From Plutella xylostella (taxonomy: Eukaryota > Arthropoda > Insecta > Lepidoptera > Plutellidae), in assembly GCF_932276165.1 (NCBI RefSeq), contig NC_064007.1, forward strand, positions 2,118,001 to 2,182,000: a stretch of 64,000 nucleotides of DNA, given 5' to 3'. Below are positions 43,590 through 55,324 of the stretch, piece after piece. A program made the translations under genes and the position numbers. Under the pieces are notes generated by a model. It worked only from the letters and a program-made list of their open reading frames with translations. It did not search any database and was not told the DNA's origin. The stretch's first letter is position 1. Every line of letters starts with the position of its first letter.

Positions 43590-44494
43590 CCGAAAGAGGA
43601 GGGTAATGTTTTTTGATTGTATGTATGTATGTTTGTCTGTTTCTTTGTTCCCTCCTGTAGCTTAAACGGCTTGATAGATTTTGATGTATGAGGTATTGTT
43701 AGAAGCGTATTGATGGCGCGATGGTTATAGGCTATGTGACGTTCTATTAAAATGTACATAGCGCCCTCTAGAGGACATAACGTGATGATCGAAAAAATAA
43801 TAATTCAACTTTGCCGTGTAAGGTATCAAATGAAAGGGCTTGATGTTCACATTATAAAAATATGCATATTGAAGGTATTTAAATAACAACACCAAAATTA
43901 TTGAAATAAAAAATGATCATGAACTACTGACGTAAAATTTCATAAAATAAAAACAACTAAAAAGTTACAAATAAAAAAATACAATTATAAACAAACGAAA
44001 AACCCGACTGTACGCTAAAAACATGAAAACAAGTCCCAATGTTAATGGAAAGTATGGCAGGCGGGGACCAACTTGACCGCCACTCAAGGCCGTTTTCTAA
44101 GTAACATTCAGCTAAATGGTGAACCCTCTGCTGGTCCCCGCCTACGATACTTTCCATTAACATTAATAATAATAAATAAATAATATGTGGGGACATCTCA
44201 CACACGGCCATCCGACCCCAAGCTAGGCAGAACCTGTGTTATGGGTGTCGGACAGCTGATATATCTACACAAATACATAGATAGATAAATACTAAATATA
44301 AATATCAACACCCAAGACCCGAGTACAAATATCTGTCTTAAAACAAATATCTGCCCCAGCCGGGAATCGAACCCGGGACCTTCGGCATAGCAGTCAGGGC
44401 CACTAACCACTACGCCATTCGACCGTCTACATTGGGACTTGTTTTCATATTTTTAGCGTGCAGTCGGGTTTTTTGTTTGTTTATAATTTGTTTA
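43590..44494. mobile_element. Palindromic repeat element interrupted by a SINE
   Basis: The left arm (about 43981-44056: ATTATAAACAAAC, AAAACCCGACTGTACGC, AAACAAGTCCCAATG, TTAATGGAAAGTAT) is inverted on the right, but that arm is split: CCATTAACATT ends at 44164 and resumes ACATTGGGACTTG at 44429. The sequence left of the arms (43590-43980) starts with a block like GAGGAGGGTAATG...CCTCCTGTAGCTTAAACGG that I know as dispersed in Lepidoptera. The 84-codon minus-strand frame is an artefact. Confidence 0.75.
44165..44428 (-). mobile_element. tRNA-derived SINE, family A1, nested in a palindrome
   Basis: Minus-strand head GACGGTCGAATGGCGTAGTG, B-box CGGGTTCGATTCCC, body with AGATATTTGTACTCGGG and GGTCGGATGGCCGTGTGTG, and an (ATT)n-like tail. 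ACATT at 44160-44164 and 44429-44433 is the target-site duplication, confirmed because joining the flanks restores the palindrome arm. Confidence 0.92.
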
Positions 44495-44559
44495 GTACTA
44501 TATACCGCTTTTTCAATACCTGTAAGTAAGTAAAATTTTTTGGTATTAATTTTGGTATT

Positions 44560-44762
44560 AAATTATTAATATTTTTAATTAATTTTAGGGTTTCGAACGT
44601 CAAAAGAAAAAAAGCAACCGTTATAGGATCTCTTTGTTGTCCGTCTGTCACCGCCCTTTTTCTCAGAAACGGGTAAAGATATCAAGCTGATATTTCACAT
44701 AGATGGGGAGTAACCCAAAAAAAATATTATGTTACTCCCTGTCCCACACAAGTAAATTGGGG
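44560..44762. repeat. Dispersed repeat (GTTGTCCGTCTGTC block)
   Basis: GGGTTTCGAACGTCAAAAG, ATAGGATCTCTTTGTTGTCC, GTCTGTCACCGCC and TTCTCAGAAACGGGTAAAGA form a block that I recall as repeated in lepidopteran genomes. The class is unknown. Confidence 0.45.
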
Positions 44763-47245
44763 CTTATATTTTTTCCAGTTATTTTGATGTGTATCCTTTT
44801 TTTTCTTTGTTGTTTTGTATAAGTATGTGTTTGTTTTCTTTAAATCTGTATTTTTTTGTTGTTGCTGTCTATGTGTCGAATAAATGTATCTTTATCTTCA
44901 AGTCACGCTATCTATCGTTCGTTTTTTTTGTGGCTACTGTCTATAGAAGAAATTCCGTCATTGACAATTTTACGTTACGAATTTATTTTTATTTATTTTA
45001 TTTTTACATTTTCGTGGAGAACCAACAGCATTTTGTTAATAAATAATTATTACTTATGAACACATAACAACTTGATGCCATTAACAGAATGAACTTAGTA
45101 AACCCAGTAAACCTAACACATCCAGAGGAAAAATAAAATCTCTTTCTCTCTCTCTGAAAAACATACTTAATAGCCCAAACTCGATGCTTTTAGCTATAAA
45201 CATCTTTGAAATGAAATTGAGCCACCACCGTGTTACTGCCCTCATCAGATCCTCACGAGACCATATCTCAACCAGCACCAAGAGACTGTATTTTTGATCC
45301 CTAACCTAATGTTCGTGCGTATTGTCATCACTTATATCCATTCGCTATATTCCTGCTCCTCATCAGACCTTTACGAGACTGTAATGTCACGAGAATATTG
45401 CACACTATCTAATTTAATTTAATGTATTGAATATACTGGAAGAATTATGCTTCCTCAATTTCAAATCAAATTATGTTGGTGTCATAAAAGTTGAAAAAGT
45501 GCAATGACAACCAATGTGCAGTGATGTTGTATCTGTACACGATAAGATCGCGAGCTGTCAGTGCTGCCTAAACCGACGTGGCCCTTCTTTGGAGGCCAGC
45601 GGCCAACTGAGTCAAACGTCACTTGTGTTTATGATTTTATAACACAGAAAGCCGCCATAGATATTTGTATGAAGATTTGAGGGAAAAAAATTGCTCAAGT
45701 TTGGGATTAATTTACACAAAATAAGTGTATGTTTATTAAAAAACAAGGTATTTAGCGCCTAGTCCAAGCCTTTAACTTTATAATTTGATAAGAATCATAT
45801 GAAAATTCTTGATGATTACGACACAGTTGTTACAATACGGGAGTGGTTTTTCGTCATATTCTGAATTTAATTTACAGTTATCCATAAGCATTTACTTAAA
45901 TTCGAATGATTCAGCACCTAGCTAGACTCTTCGACTACCGGTGTGATTTTTTTCAAGGCTGTAGAGCATCATTTACTACATAATTCTATGACAATGCCAA
46001 CCCTCGATTACCTATTGCTGACCCTTAAGGGATAGGTACTTTATAAAACTTTAAAGGAATAACAGGGATACTCCATAAAACTTTTAATATATGTATTTTT
46101 AAACTATATATTATATTTTTTTTCAATGTCCTACTCATAGCACGCCAGGTGTCAGGAGGATAAGATAAGACTGTAACATATAGTTTCTAAGAGAACAATA
46201 CATGTCTCATATTTAGTAAACTGGCCATATATTTTAGATGTTCTAAGCGAGAAAAATATGGTGGAAAGATTTTATATTATACGCATAAATTGCGAATGTC
46301 TCTACACCCAGCACGGAAGCCAGTTCTATTTGAATTTAAAATTTTCAATGTAATTTACAGCTATTGAAACTAGAGATTCTGCTTTAGGACTTGTTTTATT
46401 TTTGCACCAGATGCGCGAAATGTTGTGGACATACGACATAAGGTCTAAAGTATTTTATAATTCAAAATAATGCTTAAAAAATAAGCTATAGGTACTTATG
46501 TAGTTATAAATAATTAAAAAAAAATATGCGGGGACGTCTCACACACGGCCAGTTAGTGCATTTAGCTCAGAAATAAATATTTGCAACTTGATTTTCCCGC
46601 GAGCTTTGAGCATTCATATATGGTTACAAGTGTACTCCTCGAAGGGGTAGTCAGAGGTGACTCCCATACGAGTCACCCGCTTTGATAGGTCGCGAGCCGT
46701 ATCCACCCGTATTACCCGTGTGAATTCTGGGATGAAAAGTAGCATAGCCAGTGTATTTGCACGGTTGATGTTAACTCACCCTCTATAAACGACACTACAG
46801 TTTCTAATAACATGTAATAATGATAAGAAAAAACATTGACATTAAGAATAGAAGGAGCATAAAGGATACAACGAAAAAAAACCGATAGAACAGGTTTTTT
46901 TCAAGGCAAATTCTTAGGGCTTGGGTAACCTTTCACATATTTTATTGATCAGCGGTCATCTAAAGTCTATAGTCTTCAAGCAATCGTCATACTTTTTTAT
47001 GTAGCCTGGTTAGTGTCCCACTGCTGGGCAAATACCACTTATTTATGTGAAATTTAAATAAATGTTTTCTTAAATTCGGAGCACTCACAGAATAATATTA
47101 TAGTTAGATACTTAACCCTTTCACCACGGTCGGTTGTTTAACTTGTTTAGTAGGGTATTCTAGTGTTAATCACCTTCACGTTTAGAAGATCTTTATCACG
47201 AGAATCATTGAGATAGGTACTTATATTATTTAAACAAAAGAAAAC
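44763..47245. other. No gene supported; SINE scraps
   Basis: Frames at 44789-45059 are low-complexity (Phe/Tyr rich). Scraps: a SINE A1 tail end at 46527-46555 (GGGGACGTCTCACACACGGC) and SINE B/C body words at 46630-46700 (CTCGAAGGGGTAGTCAGAGG, GATAGGTCGCGAGCCGTATC). The remainder is AT-rich. Confidence 0.4.
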
Positions 47246-47345
47246 TCACACCTTGTACTAATGTTCTCCCTTGCGGGGTAGGCAGAGGTGCATTGCTGCA
47301 CCCACTTTTCGTCAGTGTTATCTTAGTCCCAATGTAATAGGGGGC
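47246..47345 (-). mobile_element. SINE family A2 fragment
   Basis: CTCACACCTTGTACTAATG, CTCCCTTGCGGGGTAGGCAG, GCTGCACCCACTTTTCGTC and CCAATGTAATAGGGGGCGGG: the 3' part of A2. The head is missing. Confidence 0.8.
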
Positions 47346-47870
47346 GGGGGTTATATTATTACTTAATACCTTTATATGGTACAGATACACATAGTAGGAT
47401 ATTCCAAGTAAATTTACATTTATCACACACACACAATTTGTCACAAGAAGAAGTAAATTTCAATTTGATCTTAAAATATACCATTAAAATATTTATAACA
47501 GTTTTATCTTAGAAAACCGTTTACATTATCTAACTAGGTAGGTAACTATCTAGTGTTTAAATTCGACATTTTATTTTTTAATTCGGTTAAGGGGAGGCCA
47601 GCTGTTGCGGTGTTCCGCTCAACGGTTTCGTAGGCGGTTGTTAAGGGGAAGTCCTTTTAAAAATGAAGTTGAATATATACATTTAAACGCATGTAGGTTT
47701 CCTGTACTATCCTAATCGCAGATTACTTAAGAAAACTATAATAACAAATATATGTACCTAGATAGCTTTAAATACACAAACCTATCCAGTCCATTTGTTC
47801 TTATCTATCAATCAATAACTTACCTAAGTTTTGCATGCTAACCTAATAATAGTTTAAGTAACTTCTTAAT

Positions 47871-48178
47871 GTACTATCGAACAAAAAAGTGAGTTGCCAC
47901 TTTTAAAACAAATCCTTTGCAATCCCAAATTTGCCTTTGCCTGTCTTTTTAACCAACCGCATTATTTTAAATTTCTCCCTTTGTATTATTTATTGCTTTC
48001 GGACTTTCGCGCCTTTAAGACAATGCAATGTTGTTTTGTGTTTACACATCTGGTGGCAATAGAGACAGTAACTTTTGGTCAACTTGTACCCCATTGGTCA
48101 AGAGCGAGTCATTGATGGCTGATGCCTGCAAAGGAAAATAATCCTTAAGGGGGTCCACACTTTTTTGTTCGATAGTAC
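47871..48178. mobile_element. 308-bp MITE with 21-bp terminal inverted repeats
   Basis: GTACTATCGAACAAAAAAGT plus G (47871-47891) is exactly inverted at 48158-48178. No target-site duplication is obvious. The frames inside (73 and 62 codons on opposite strands) are not recognised. Confidence 0.78.
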
Positions 48179-48279
48179 CTATGTTTTTACTGACTTGTGT
48201 ATTTGTAAAATGTGTGTGAAAATGGGTCAAATAAATATATTTTGTATTTGTATTTGTATTTGTATTTGTATTTGTATTA
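48179..48279 (+). mobile_element. LINE-like 3' tail with AATAAA and (TTTGTA)n
   Basis: GGGTCAAATAAATATATT leads into about six TTTGTA units (48240-48278). A polyadenylation signal followed by a short repeated tail is typical of a retroposed 3' end. The preceding MITE may have inserted into its 3' UTR. Confidence 0.5.
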
Positions 48280-48844
48280 TTTATCTACTTGCCATAGGCA
48301 TGTCATAAGGTCAACGTTTACACCCCTCCGTTCCACAAAAAGAAGAACTTGGCCTTAAATAGTTTTTACGGTTATTAACAATGTAAAATTGGTATCTGTT
48401 GGTTTTAAATAAAACGGTAGGTGTGTGTCAACAAGATTGCTCACATTATATTGTGTTTACTTTTTACGATTCATTAAATATGTATGAAACCCAGTTGCTT
48501 TGTTGTTTTATTAAAATGAGAAAACAAATATAGTAGTGATGTATGGATTTGTCTGTGGATTAAAACATTTATATTTAGGTTATTTATGGATAATTACATA
48601 TTTTGAACTTGAATAATCTTAATGAGTATTGATGAATATATAGTATGTAAGTATGCAATAGGTCCTATTTAATTATATTATAGGATATACAGGTGAGAAT
48701 GTTTTTAAATAGTTTCCTAATTTCATTTACTTTTCACTTTTCAGGTAAGTGTCATCTGTTACAATCGTCATTTTACTTGGAGATTCGGTAAGAATAGCTA
48801 AGTAAAGTAAAGTAAAGTATTGTTTATTTGCACTATAATATAGC
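48280..48844. other. No feature recognised
   Basis: AT-rich, with a short AAGTA repeat at about 48800-48820. Confidence 0.35.
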
Positions 48845-49096
48845 GTTGGACGCCCTGCTACACGCTGGACCGACTACGATAAAGAAAGAAAGAAAGAAAG
48901 AAACATTTATTTGACAAACACGGTTGCTGTCCAGAGCGTCAAAAAGGCACCAGCTCAGCGTGTGCTGTGCCCAGAGAGGCCACAGCGCTGGTTTTCAGCT
49001 GATAGACAGGTGGCTGGTAGTGGTTGGATGAGGAAGGCCGAGGACAGAGTATTGGGGCGCTCCTTGGGACAGGCCTATGTCCAGTAGTTGATGACA
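48845..49096 (+). mobile_element. RTE-like LINE tail split by a later insertion
   Basis: GTTGGACGCCCTGCTACACG, CTGGACCGACTACGAT (48845-48873) continues after a gap as ACAGGTGGCTGGTAGTGGTT, GGATGAGGAAGGCCGAGGAC, CGCTCCTTGGGACAGGCC (49003-49096). Compared with 5913-6068, about 126 extra bases lie in the middle. Confidence 0.85.
48874..48999 (-). mobile_element. Short retroposed 3' end nested in the RTE-like tail
   Basis: Read on the minus strand: CAGCTGAAAACCAGCGCTGT, GGCCTCTCTGGGCACAGC, GCTGGTGCCTTTTTGACGC, then CAAATAAATGTTTCTTTCTT and further CTTT units. AATAAA plus a simple-sequence tail marks a 5'-truncated LINE or similar retroposon in antisense orientation. Confidence 0.7.
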
Positions 49097-50179
49097 ACGT
49101 TAACTACGGGTGAATGGCGATGAAGAATTCTGCTCCTCAAAGTAGGACAGTAATACCTACAATTGTTAAATGTTGATATGCCTGTTTCTTATAAATAAAA
49201 AAATATAAATAAAATAAAACCTTAGTCTTGATTTTAAGAAAAATAAATATATTATATATTAATGAGATCACAAGAAGAAGCACTTTCACATAAGTGTTAA
49301 AAAAATAAACTGCCAAAAAACTGGTTTCAACAACTATGCCACTTATGTGCTCGTTTTTTTTCATATAATTATTAAAACATATTCTAAATTCAGCAGTACG
49401 TATATTTTATCCGAAGGAAAATCTCACCCGGGTGTTGTTGGTTTCGTTATTGTTTCGGAGTCTCCGACATTTTATTTCACTTTTTTTCCTACATCGCGTT
49501 ATGTTGTAGTAGAGGTACCATCAGATAATGTAGGCTTTGTTTCAGAAGAATATCCCGTGCGTAATTCTTCGTGCTTCTATAGGTCTAAGAATCTATAGGT
49601 TTTTAACTGTATGGGGTTGATAAAAGCTAACTAGAGCCGTCTATTTAAAAAATAACTTTTGATTAGAACCGTTTTTCCAAAAACTGCCAGGACAATCTGG
49701 TTTCATTTTTTTATCTGCCCCTTAATACGTAGTAGGTAAGTAGTAAGTACCTACGGACGTTTCTTTCGAGAATTAAATGAACTTCAAGACTCTAAAATTA
49801 GAATAACCATGACGAATAGATTGTCTGAAAGGACTTGAACAGAAGTCATGTTTTTATTTTCAATTTGCGGCGCTTGTTGGCCTTACACTTTCCACCGCCA
49901 GTTTCCCCGACAGTACCTACTCACAGTAAAAAGAAAGTATCATGTGATGTTTCCCGCCTACTGTACCCTGTGAAGTTTTGTTTGGGGGACAATAAACTTT
50001 GATGGCTTTCCGACTATGTTTTTGTGTGTTTGATTTTAGCTCTGTTGATTTTCATATTTTTTCTATATAGGTAGTTTATGTTTATGTGATCTCTCCTGTG
50101 TCTTGGTGTCGGGCAAAGCCACCCCGTAATATTGTCGATAAATAGTAAGTATACAATGACACCTAGTCACCATCATAAT
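49097..50179. other. No gene supported
   Basis: Frames of 75-83 codons at 49137-49364 (minus) and 49347-49598 (plus) have no recognised domain. A TTAGTAGGTAAGTAGTAAGTACC run at about 49731 is simple sequence. Confidence 0.35.
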
Positions 50180-50266
50180 TAGCCCGTTATTTTACTGTTG
50201 CTGGACATAGGCCTCTCCCACGGGGCGCCAGAACACTTTGGTCTTTTGGCCTTCTTCATCCAGCAA
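50180..50266 (-). mobile_element. RTE-like LINE tail fragment
   Basis: On the minus strand GCTGGATGAAGAAGGCCAA, GTGTTCTGGCGCCCCGTGGG and AGAGGCCTATGTCCAGCAAC correspond to the end of the tail at 5913-6068. The 131-codon plus-strand frame starting here is antisense to it and not a gene. Confidence 0.75.
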
Positions 50267-51182
50267 ATACCTAACATACAAACCACGAAAGAAGAAATTA
50301 TAAAACTATCTCTAGGTATACCTATGGAAACTACGAAGTGGCAACCCTATTCCACACCTTCTTTGACTATCGCATATTTGATACCATTGTTATTTCTTTT
50401 AATAAAAGCCCGCAGTCAAAAGATATCGAAAACCCTGGCCCCGTTTGAACCACAACACCCGGCCCTAATGCGAATTAATGGGCACCGAACAATATTTATC
50501 ATTATTAATTTATACGATTTAATGGATCGGAAAAATCGATGGATTCATTTTCTTTTTTTTTCGCTGGACTGCCCAGCCGGTACTGGCTGTTAATAAATTG
50601 TTTATTTTATTAAAGAAAACGATAATTGATTTGGATTAAAAGTTTGTTTGATATGATTTATTTTTGTATCAGATTTCTTTTTACAATTAATTTGTCCGAG
50701 GATCTAAAGTTTATGATCATCTGATAAATATAAACATGCTCATACGTGAAAGAGAAAACATTGAAACAAAAATATATTTTTATTGCTCTTCGGGTCATCT
50801 CTTATTTGTTAGCGATGGGGGTGGATCGTTCTCTCTTTTGCTTAGCTTTGTAATAATGAACAACATAAATACATCACATAAATTATATATATATTAGCTT
50901 AGTATACCAATTTTGCAACACCCTGTATATATTAATACATACAAGAGCACAATTTGCGGTTCCTATTACGCGGACTCATCAAAAACAGAAGGGGCCCATT
51001 CTCAAAACTCAAATTACAGGCAACTATAAAAATACATACTGAATATAATATTTCGCCACCCTCCTTTCTAATACTCAATTCAAAATACAACTTTAATATA
51101 TTTGGCCCCAAGCGCAGATGCTGTGATGGAATATAAACAAGAGATGAATGAAATCTTCAGTTGGTTTAGGTTTTGTGCAAAC
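50267..51182. other. No gene supported; solo MITE end
   Basis: TTAGCTTAGTATACCAATTT, TGCAACACCCTGTATA at 50894-50930 is one end of the Tc1-type MITE family seen at 29332-29477; the other end is missing. Confidence 0.4.
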
Positions 51183-51190
51183 ATAATGAC

Positions 51191-51772
51191 TAGTGTTGCC
51201 CAAATTCAGTCTTGGTCTTGCAGTCTTGGTCTTGTTCTTGCGTTTTTGCAAGACCAAGACCAAGAACAAGACCGCGTATTTTTAGCAAGACCAAGACCAA
51301 GACCTGACTGTGCAAGACTTGAGCAAGAACAAGACATAGCCTGCAAGACTCTTGCGTCTTGCAGCTAGGACTTAGCGCTATTTTACTGAGTAGTTAGGTG
51401 TAACAGTTCAGTGTATAGGTAGGTACGCTTAGGAATTCTATGAGACGCAAAAAACTGTATCAAAGAATATGAAAAACTGGACCTATGCGCATTACGACTA
51501 ATACCATAAACATAGCGAATAAAAATATCTATTAAAATCAAAAAGTAAACTTTAATAAATAGTAATAGACTAATAGGTAATTGCAAGACTTGCAAGACTC
51601 TTGCTGCAAGACCAAGACCAAGACCAAGACTGAGAGCGCAAGACCAAGACCAAGACCAAGACCAGGTGTATTGGCGCAAGACCAAGACCAAGACCAAGAC
51701 CAGGTGTATTGGCGCAAGACCAAGACCAAGACTGGCTAAGTCTCGTCTTGTTCTTGCATTTGGGCAACACTA
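51191..51772. mobile_element. hAT-type MITE carrying (CAAGAC)n minisatellites, with perfect 8-bp target-site duplication
   Basis: The ends TAGTGTTGCCCAAAT and ATTTGGGCAACACTA are inverted, and ATAATGAC is present at 51183-51190 and 51773-51780. An 8-bp duplication and a TAGTG start fit the hAT superfamily (YARNG rule). Inside, arrays of CAAGAC/GTCTTG hexamers lie near each end (51208-51365 mostly mirrored about a centre near 51250, and 51588-51745), with a CCAGGTGTATTGGCG spacer twice. The 160-200 bases between them (51366-51587) are AT-rich and unique. Frames of Val-Leu or Trp-Ser repeats on the minus strand are products of the hexamer. Confidence 0.92.
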
Positions 51773-51780
51773 ATAATGAC

Positions 51781-53600
51781 TATGGGGTTGTAATAACAAT
51801 AATAATAATAAAGTTCACAGTTGTCGTATCGTATCATTATTTGCAAGATTTTTGGGGCTACTTGGTGGAGTATTTTGGTAAAAAATGCATTTATACGTTT
51901 GTCAGTAGGTTACGTTTGTGCATGAAGAGAAGAGAACAATTTTATTACTTTATCTTCTTGCTATTTTTGTAAAATTACATCATTCTTAACGATAATCAAA
52001 TAAACAAAATGCGCCCTAGTCGGAAAAAGGTCTGTTTTCGTATCAATAATTTGTTAAAAAACTTTTAACATAAAAAATATCACAGCTCTCTGTAGTTTAG
52101 ACTAGAGTGGGCGGGTACTTATGACTATGAATGTACAATTGTACATTCTTATTATTGCGTGGGGTATGTCACCCCCCCCCGTTTCTTGTAAAATGCGTAG
52201 CTGGAGTCTAATCATTTTTGTCCCCTAATAAATTCGGATGGTTCCAATAACATTGGTAGCATAAAAAAACATTTGAAAATTAAACTTTATTGTAATACGT
52301 AATTAGTAATTATCTAGAAAAGAAAATAAATCTTTTCTGTATACCTATAAGATGGTTTCTAAGTATTTGCCGTATAATGAAATTGAAGTAGCTAGTCTAA
52401 ATGAAACAAAACATAGACATAAATAATTTGATTACAGATTAATGTATAACATAAGTAATATAATATAACATACAAGAGAGATCAATAAAAACTGCATCGT
52501 TTAGGAAGATCCCACAGCTAAGCCGACTAGGGTGCACGCGCCTATTGTTGACCTTGCCTCCTCGGATCCACTAATATATTGCGTCACGCTGCCGCCATTT
52601 GTCCAGCCGCGACCATATTGGGAGGGGGCGGATTTAAAAACTAGATTACTGTGTTCCTGAGCTGGGTGATATGGTCTGTATAGCGCTAAATTTGTAACGG
52701 GTTACAGATGGGGGCCTTCCTTCTCCTTTCGTTGAACTGGTAGCCCTAAATGAATAAAAAATAATAAGACGTACAATTAACCTCATCGTCAGTGACGAAT
52801 AAACTGTTGGCCCAAAATATTTTTTATGCCACACTTGTATCTGTTGTTGAAAAGTTACGTATGTAGGACTCTAGGTGAAAAACTATCTTTTTTGTTAAAT
52901 ATTTCTTGAAGTAGTTTCCTTATTACGAGGTAGGTAACCAGAATGAACGATGTCAAAGAAAAATATCCTAACCCCCCCCCCCCCCCCCCTTAAAAATGAA
53001 GTACAATTTCCATACATTCATTTCTTTCACTGAATGCTCGCCGTGATGACATTATTACTAGCTTTTTTTCTCGTTTTTATAACCATTTACTCACGTTCTT
53101 TTCACGGCTTTCGTCGACAATTTACGAGTCCACATTAGTTAGCTCGGGTTTTTCCGACATTTTGACGCGTCGGTGCAGCGAGTGATATTAATATGTCGCG
53201 TGCACGCCTTTTACATTTATATTAATGCTTGTATTAAAGAACTGATTTTATCATTCTGCTGTGTAGGAATAGATATTTTATCATTTAGCAAAAAAAACTA
53301 CTTTAAACACATAAAATGTTTGCTATTGAAAAAAAAAACAGTTAGAAGTGTTTTACTTAAAAATATAAAAAAAACAGTAGAAAATATTTTTTATCTATTA
53401 AGGTAGGTAGTTAGGTAGTTTTATAACATCTTAATATTTATAGGTACTATTTTAGTTTAGGTTTATTAGTCGTAGATCACATTTTATTCTGTTTTGTATA
53501 ATAAAGCCCCCCACTTACTTAAAAAAAAAAACAAAAAAAAAAGTTTTTTTATGGTATTTTTTTTCTGAACTCCAAATAAATTGGTGTCTTCATGCCTAAA
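51781..53600. other. No gene supported; C-runs and one GC-rich patch
   Basis: An 18-base C-run lies at 52972-52989 and a 9-base C-run at 52172-52180. A GC-richer patch at 52528-52640 contains GCCGCCATTTGT and GCGTCAC motifs, reminiscent of a promoter or of a repeat; no gene start is visible. Frames at 52646-52834 and 53173-53406 are not recognised. Confidence 0.35.
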
Positions 53601-55127
53601 ATTTACAACTTAACTTACCGCCTTTCCCGCCAAGTGAGTGAGTACCATTCAGCTCGTACCTCAACATATTTCGGAAACAGACCGAATTTCGGTGAAACCG
53701 CATTCGAACACGGGCTGTCTTAGAAAGTTGCGGTTTGCGGGGCCACATGTAAATTCCTGAAAGCCTGTTAGCCGATCCTGAACAAACAGATAGACTCGAG
53801 GTCCCAAGTTCGAAACTTAAGCCGCAGAGTGACACCCGGATTATACCTGGAATTCGCTTCACAACCTAACTTACAATTTATACAACGGATATTGGAATGC
53901 GTTTTTCGTTTGATTGTAGTATGAGTACATATAGTTAGAGTGCAATGGATTCCTAGGAAATCTGGCTATAATGCTTTCAACACGGTGACAAACTCCAGAT
54001 CAGCTCTAGTGTTTGTCACCCACAAACTAAGAAACACCACTAAGAAGAAGAAGTATAGATATAGATTTTACGCCTTCGAGTAAACGCAAGGTTGTATGGC
54101 GCGAGAGAGCAGCAGACGCGTTGCACTATCTCAGCATCATACGAATTTGCGTTTACTTTTCACTGCTCTATTCTTTGTATAGAAACTCAACTCAACTCTG
54201 TCAACTTTCTCGGCATTTCCGATGCCGCTTCTCCATACATTTACGAAAATCCGTTTAGTCCGATCGTACGATACCGATAGGTGGACGCTTACCTTTAGCC
54301 CTCTGTATTCTAGGCCTTGTTTTTATAAAAATTGTGTCTAGCTGTTTAAAATATTAGCTCTCACACACATTTTATAATTGGTGGCTATTTACAACTTTAC
54401 ATTTGGATATCAATAAATGTTATTAACTGAACATAGCTGTTAATTATAGCGTGGGTTAAATACCTAATTACTCAATACCGATGACCACAAACTATTCAAA
54501 TACTGCCATATCACATTCAGGTATAAACCGATAAATAAATTAGTGTTTTATAATAACTTCACTACCTATCGGGGAATTTCAATGAAATTGTTTCAGTAAT
54601 TTGGAGCGCAAACGAGCCCAGACCGCAATTCGGTCTAGATTTTATGCAGTGCCTAGGGCTACGGCCTGCCATTGGCCGGGAAAACAAGTACCTAAACCAC
54701 TGACAAGCCAACCAAATTCTTTACTGGTTATTTATAATTACACCTGCTTTCCTGTATGAAAATTATATTGTCGTAGGATCGGCCATTCCGTTTTTTTTGA
54801 GATTTATGTACCGTCGTGTCCATCAGAACCTATGTATATTGGTAGGTAAAAAACACAGAAAACAATACACTGCATAGCTTCTAGATTAAATGAAGGGTAA
54901 ATGTGAATTTTTGTATCTAATTAAAAAAACTATAATTTCCTGAACAAAAGACGATGATGACCCTATCCTTGCTAGGGGTTGGTTTGTCGACCTATTTAGG
55001 CAAAGCAGGCAGTATTGTGGTGTAGTTAGTGCACAATTTAGGCTGTTCTGGTGACTGACGTCTGTTGGTCTATGCCTCGTTCTGACCGATGGGATTACAC
55101 ATGGAAAACGCGAAAAAAATATACTTA
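53601..55127. other. No gene supported; old repeats
   Basis: The 88-codon minus-strand frame at 53596-53862 has no domain I know. 54068-54175 resembles the hairpin at 21228-21395. The rest is AT-rich. Confidence 0.35.
54145..54296. mobile_element. MITE with GTGGACGCTTA end, copy 2
   Basis: Shares TATTCTTTGTATAGAAA, CGGCATTTCCGATGCCGC, TTCTCCATACATTTACGA and AATCCGTTTAGTCCGAT with 11740-11822. The right end ATAGGTGGACGCTTA is inverted relative to the left end of copy 1. Confidence 0.5.
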
Positions 55128-55324
55128 GGCCCGGGTCTCCTATTTACTCCGTAGGTCGCGTCAAGTGTCACCGCCGTAGGCCGCGTCACAATGCTCATTA
55201 TGTCTACGCGCCAACGTCGGCGTGTGAGGGAGACCGCATCAGTACATTTCTATAGTGAGCATCGTGACGCGGCCTACGGCGTGACGCTAGACGCGACCTA
55301 AGGCGTAAATAGGAGACCAAGGCC
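55128..55324. mobile_element. Harbinger-type palindromic MITE, TTA target site
   Basis: The left arm (GGCCCGGGTCTCCTATTTAC, TAGGTCGCGTC, CGCCGTAGGCCGCGTCAC, ATGCTCA) is inverted on the right, with arms of about 80 bp. TTA flanks both ends (55125-55127 and 55325-55327). The 3-bp TTA site fits PIF/Harbinger. Total 197 bp, no coding. Confidence 0.78.

Noticed and set aside
48878..48902. CRISPR-like or satellite array at the AAAG repeat
   Set aside because: It is a simple tetranucleotide tail of a nested retroposon; no spacers exist. No CRISPR array was seen anywhere in the window.
50198..50593. A 131-codon plus-strand frame
   Set aside because: It starts antisense to an RTE-like tail and continues in unrelated sequence; no domain is seen.
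51383..51770. Val-Leu and Trp-Ser repeat proteins on the minus strand
   Set aside because: They are translations of the CAAGAC hexamer array in the hAT-type MITE.
52972..52989. The 18-base C-run as a functional signal
   Set aside because: It is simple sequence and prone to sequencing error; nothing around it suggests a role.
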